Source: Roseivirga sp. UBA7431
Lineage (GTDB): Bacteria; Bacteroidota; Bacteroidia; Cytophagales; Cyclobacteriaceae
DNA: 32,403 bases
Direction: 5' to 3'
Assembly: GCA_002477595.1 (NCBI GenBank)
Contig: DLQN01000029.1
Coordinates: 1-32,403 of the forward strand
A model generated the notes under the pieces. It did no database searches. It was not told where the DNA came from and saw nothing but the letters and a program-made list of their open reading frames with translations. Shown here piece by piece: positions 31,519 through 32,403 of this stretch. The position numbers and the translations under genes are program-made. How positions within the stretch are numbered: position 1 is the stretch's first letter; each line of letters opens with the position of its first letter.

Positions 31519-32403
31519 ATGAGTGAACAAAAAATCACAATAAACAACGGAATACTCACCGTACCGAATAATCCAACAATCCCTTTTATTGAAGGAGATG
31601 GTATTGGAGTCGATATCTGGCCTGCTGCTCAGCACGTATTCGACAATGCTGTATCAAAGGCTTATGGGTCTGAAAAATCTATAAACTGGAAAGAGGTTTT
31701 AGCTGGAGAAAAATCCTTTAAAGCCTCTGGCGAATGGATGCCTACTTCAACACTTGACGCTTTCAGAGAATACCTAGTAGGTATAAAAGGACCCTTGACA
31801 ACACCTGTAGGTGGTGGCATTAGGTCTTTAAATGTTGCCCTGCGACAAGAATTAGATTTATATGCTTGTGTGCGACCAGTAAGATGGTTTGAAGGAACTC
31901 CTTCGCCAGTAAAACAACCCGGTCTTTGCGACATGGTTATTTTCCGTGAAAATACAGAAGATATTTACGCTGGTATCGAATTTGAGCAAGGAACTGAAGA
32001 TTGCGATAAATTCGGCAAGCTTTTAAAAGAAAACTTCCCTGATAGGTTCGAAAAAGTAAGGTTCCCAGGTAGTGCTGGCTATGGCATCAAACCCGTTTCT
32101 GAAGAAGGAACTCACCGTTTGGTTAGAAGTGCTATAGACTTTGCTTTTGAACAAAAGAAAGACTCTGTTACTCTTGTACACAAGGGCAACATTATGAAAT
32201 ACACTGAAGGTGCTTTCAAAACATGGGGTTACGAATTATCTAAAAATGAATACGGTGCTACTGACTATCAAGGTGGGCCTTGGCAAATCATTGAAAAAGA
32301 TGGCCATAAAGTCATCATCAAAGATGTAATCGCTGATGCCTTCTTACAGCAAATCTTACTGAGACCTGCTGAGTATTCCGTGATTGCTACTTTGAATTTG
32401 AAT
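31519..32403 (+). CDS. icd: NADP-dependent isocitrate dehydrogenase, 5' part (3' end outside window)
   Basis: The first 295 codons of an E. coli-type homodimeric isocitrate dehydrogenase (usual length about 416) are present, and the frame runs off the window end. It oxidises isocitrate to 2-oxoglutarate with NADP in the TCA cycle. Motifs: [61 protein letters not shown], and the catalytic lysine region [21 protein letters not shown]103 (in GIRSLN) corresponds to E. coli Ser113, the AceK phosphorylation site, so such control is possible, but aceK is not in view. Start chosen at the ATG at 31519 ([11 protein letters not shown]). Confidence 0.93.
   Translation, partial: MSEQKITINNGILTVPNNPTIPFIEGDGIGVDIWPAAQHVFDNAVSKAYGSEKSINWKEVLAGEKSFKASGEWMPTSTLDAFREYLVGIKGPLTTPVGGGIRSLNVALRQELDLYACVRPVRWFEGTPSPVKQPGLCDMVIFRENTEDIYAGIEFEQGTEDCDKFGKLLKENFPDRFEKVRFPGSAGYGIKPVSEEGTHRLVRSAIDFAFEQKKDSVTLVHKGNIMKYTEGAFKTWGYELSKNEYGATDYQGGPWQIIEKDGHKVIIKDVIADAFLQQILLRPAEYSVIATLNLN

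Noticed and set aside
1..32403. Search for CRISPR arrays, insertion sequences, att sites, phage or conjugation genes, toxin-antitoxin and restriction-modification systems
   Set aside because: No direct-repeat/spacer array, transposase, integrase or terminal inverted repeat was seen. Gene content is core-like throughout.

Overview
The window reads as chromosomal core sequence from a gliding-type Bacteroidota, most likely a Cytophagales relative (inference). The markers are a gldH lipoprotein gene directly behind a RicT/PSP1 gene, a GWxTD-domain protein, a DUF2723 multi-spanning membrane protein, several Bacteroidota-type -7 promoter boxes (TAnnTTTG), few recognisable Shine-Dalgarno sequences, and moderately AT-rich DNA. 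I see no rRNA or tRNA gene, insertion sequence, prophage, CRISPR array or restriction-modification/toxin cassette. There is no gene-free stretch longer than 300 bases; the longest gap is about 265 bases (3212-3476).

Layout. 1-3211: 3' end of a large VWA/BatA-type membrane protein, a TPR lipoprotein, a broken DoxX gene and a convergent membrane-anchored DUF6090-like protein. 3477-9190: two small proteins of unknown function, a class-IV aminotransferase, a membrane J-domain protein, a PHP-domain lipoprotein, thiL and an SDR; a possible unannotated 43-residue protein (5861-5992) fills the gap between the J-domain and PHP genes. 9293-13300: a 1335-residue Upf1-like SF1 helicase whose C-terminus looks like a decayed nuclease domain. 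18587 down to 13297 (minus): recQ-purD-ricT-gldH, a tightly packed run. 18659-20699: kdsD/kpsF-manC, a two-gene sugar-phosphate/nucleotide-sugar unit for surface polysaccharide. 22650 down to 20692 (minus): GWxTD gene-rlmB. 22759-27302: SAM methyltransferase, then two minus-strand membrane protein genes. 27417-32403: TPR protein, Lrp/AsnC regulator, PyrR-like phosphoribosyltransferase, MscS channel, panB and the 5' part of icd.

Most genes are housekeeping (thiamine-phosphate activation, purine and pantothenate synthesis, TCA cycle, rRNA methylation, DNA repair) mixed with envelope functions (GldH, MscS, DUF2723, KdsD/ManC, DoxX-like, PHP lipoprotein). I found no convincing new multi-gene system. 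The items most worth a second look are the split DoxX gene joined by an ATGA stop/start overlap, the 43-residue minus-strand ORF, the helicase with a substituted nuclease-like tail, a nested inverted repeat in front of icd, and -7 boxes placed so close to start codons that leaderless transcripts are likely.
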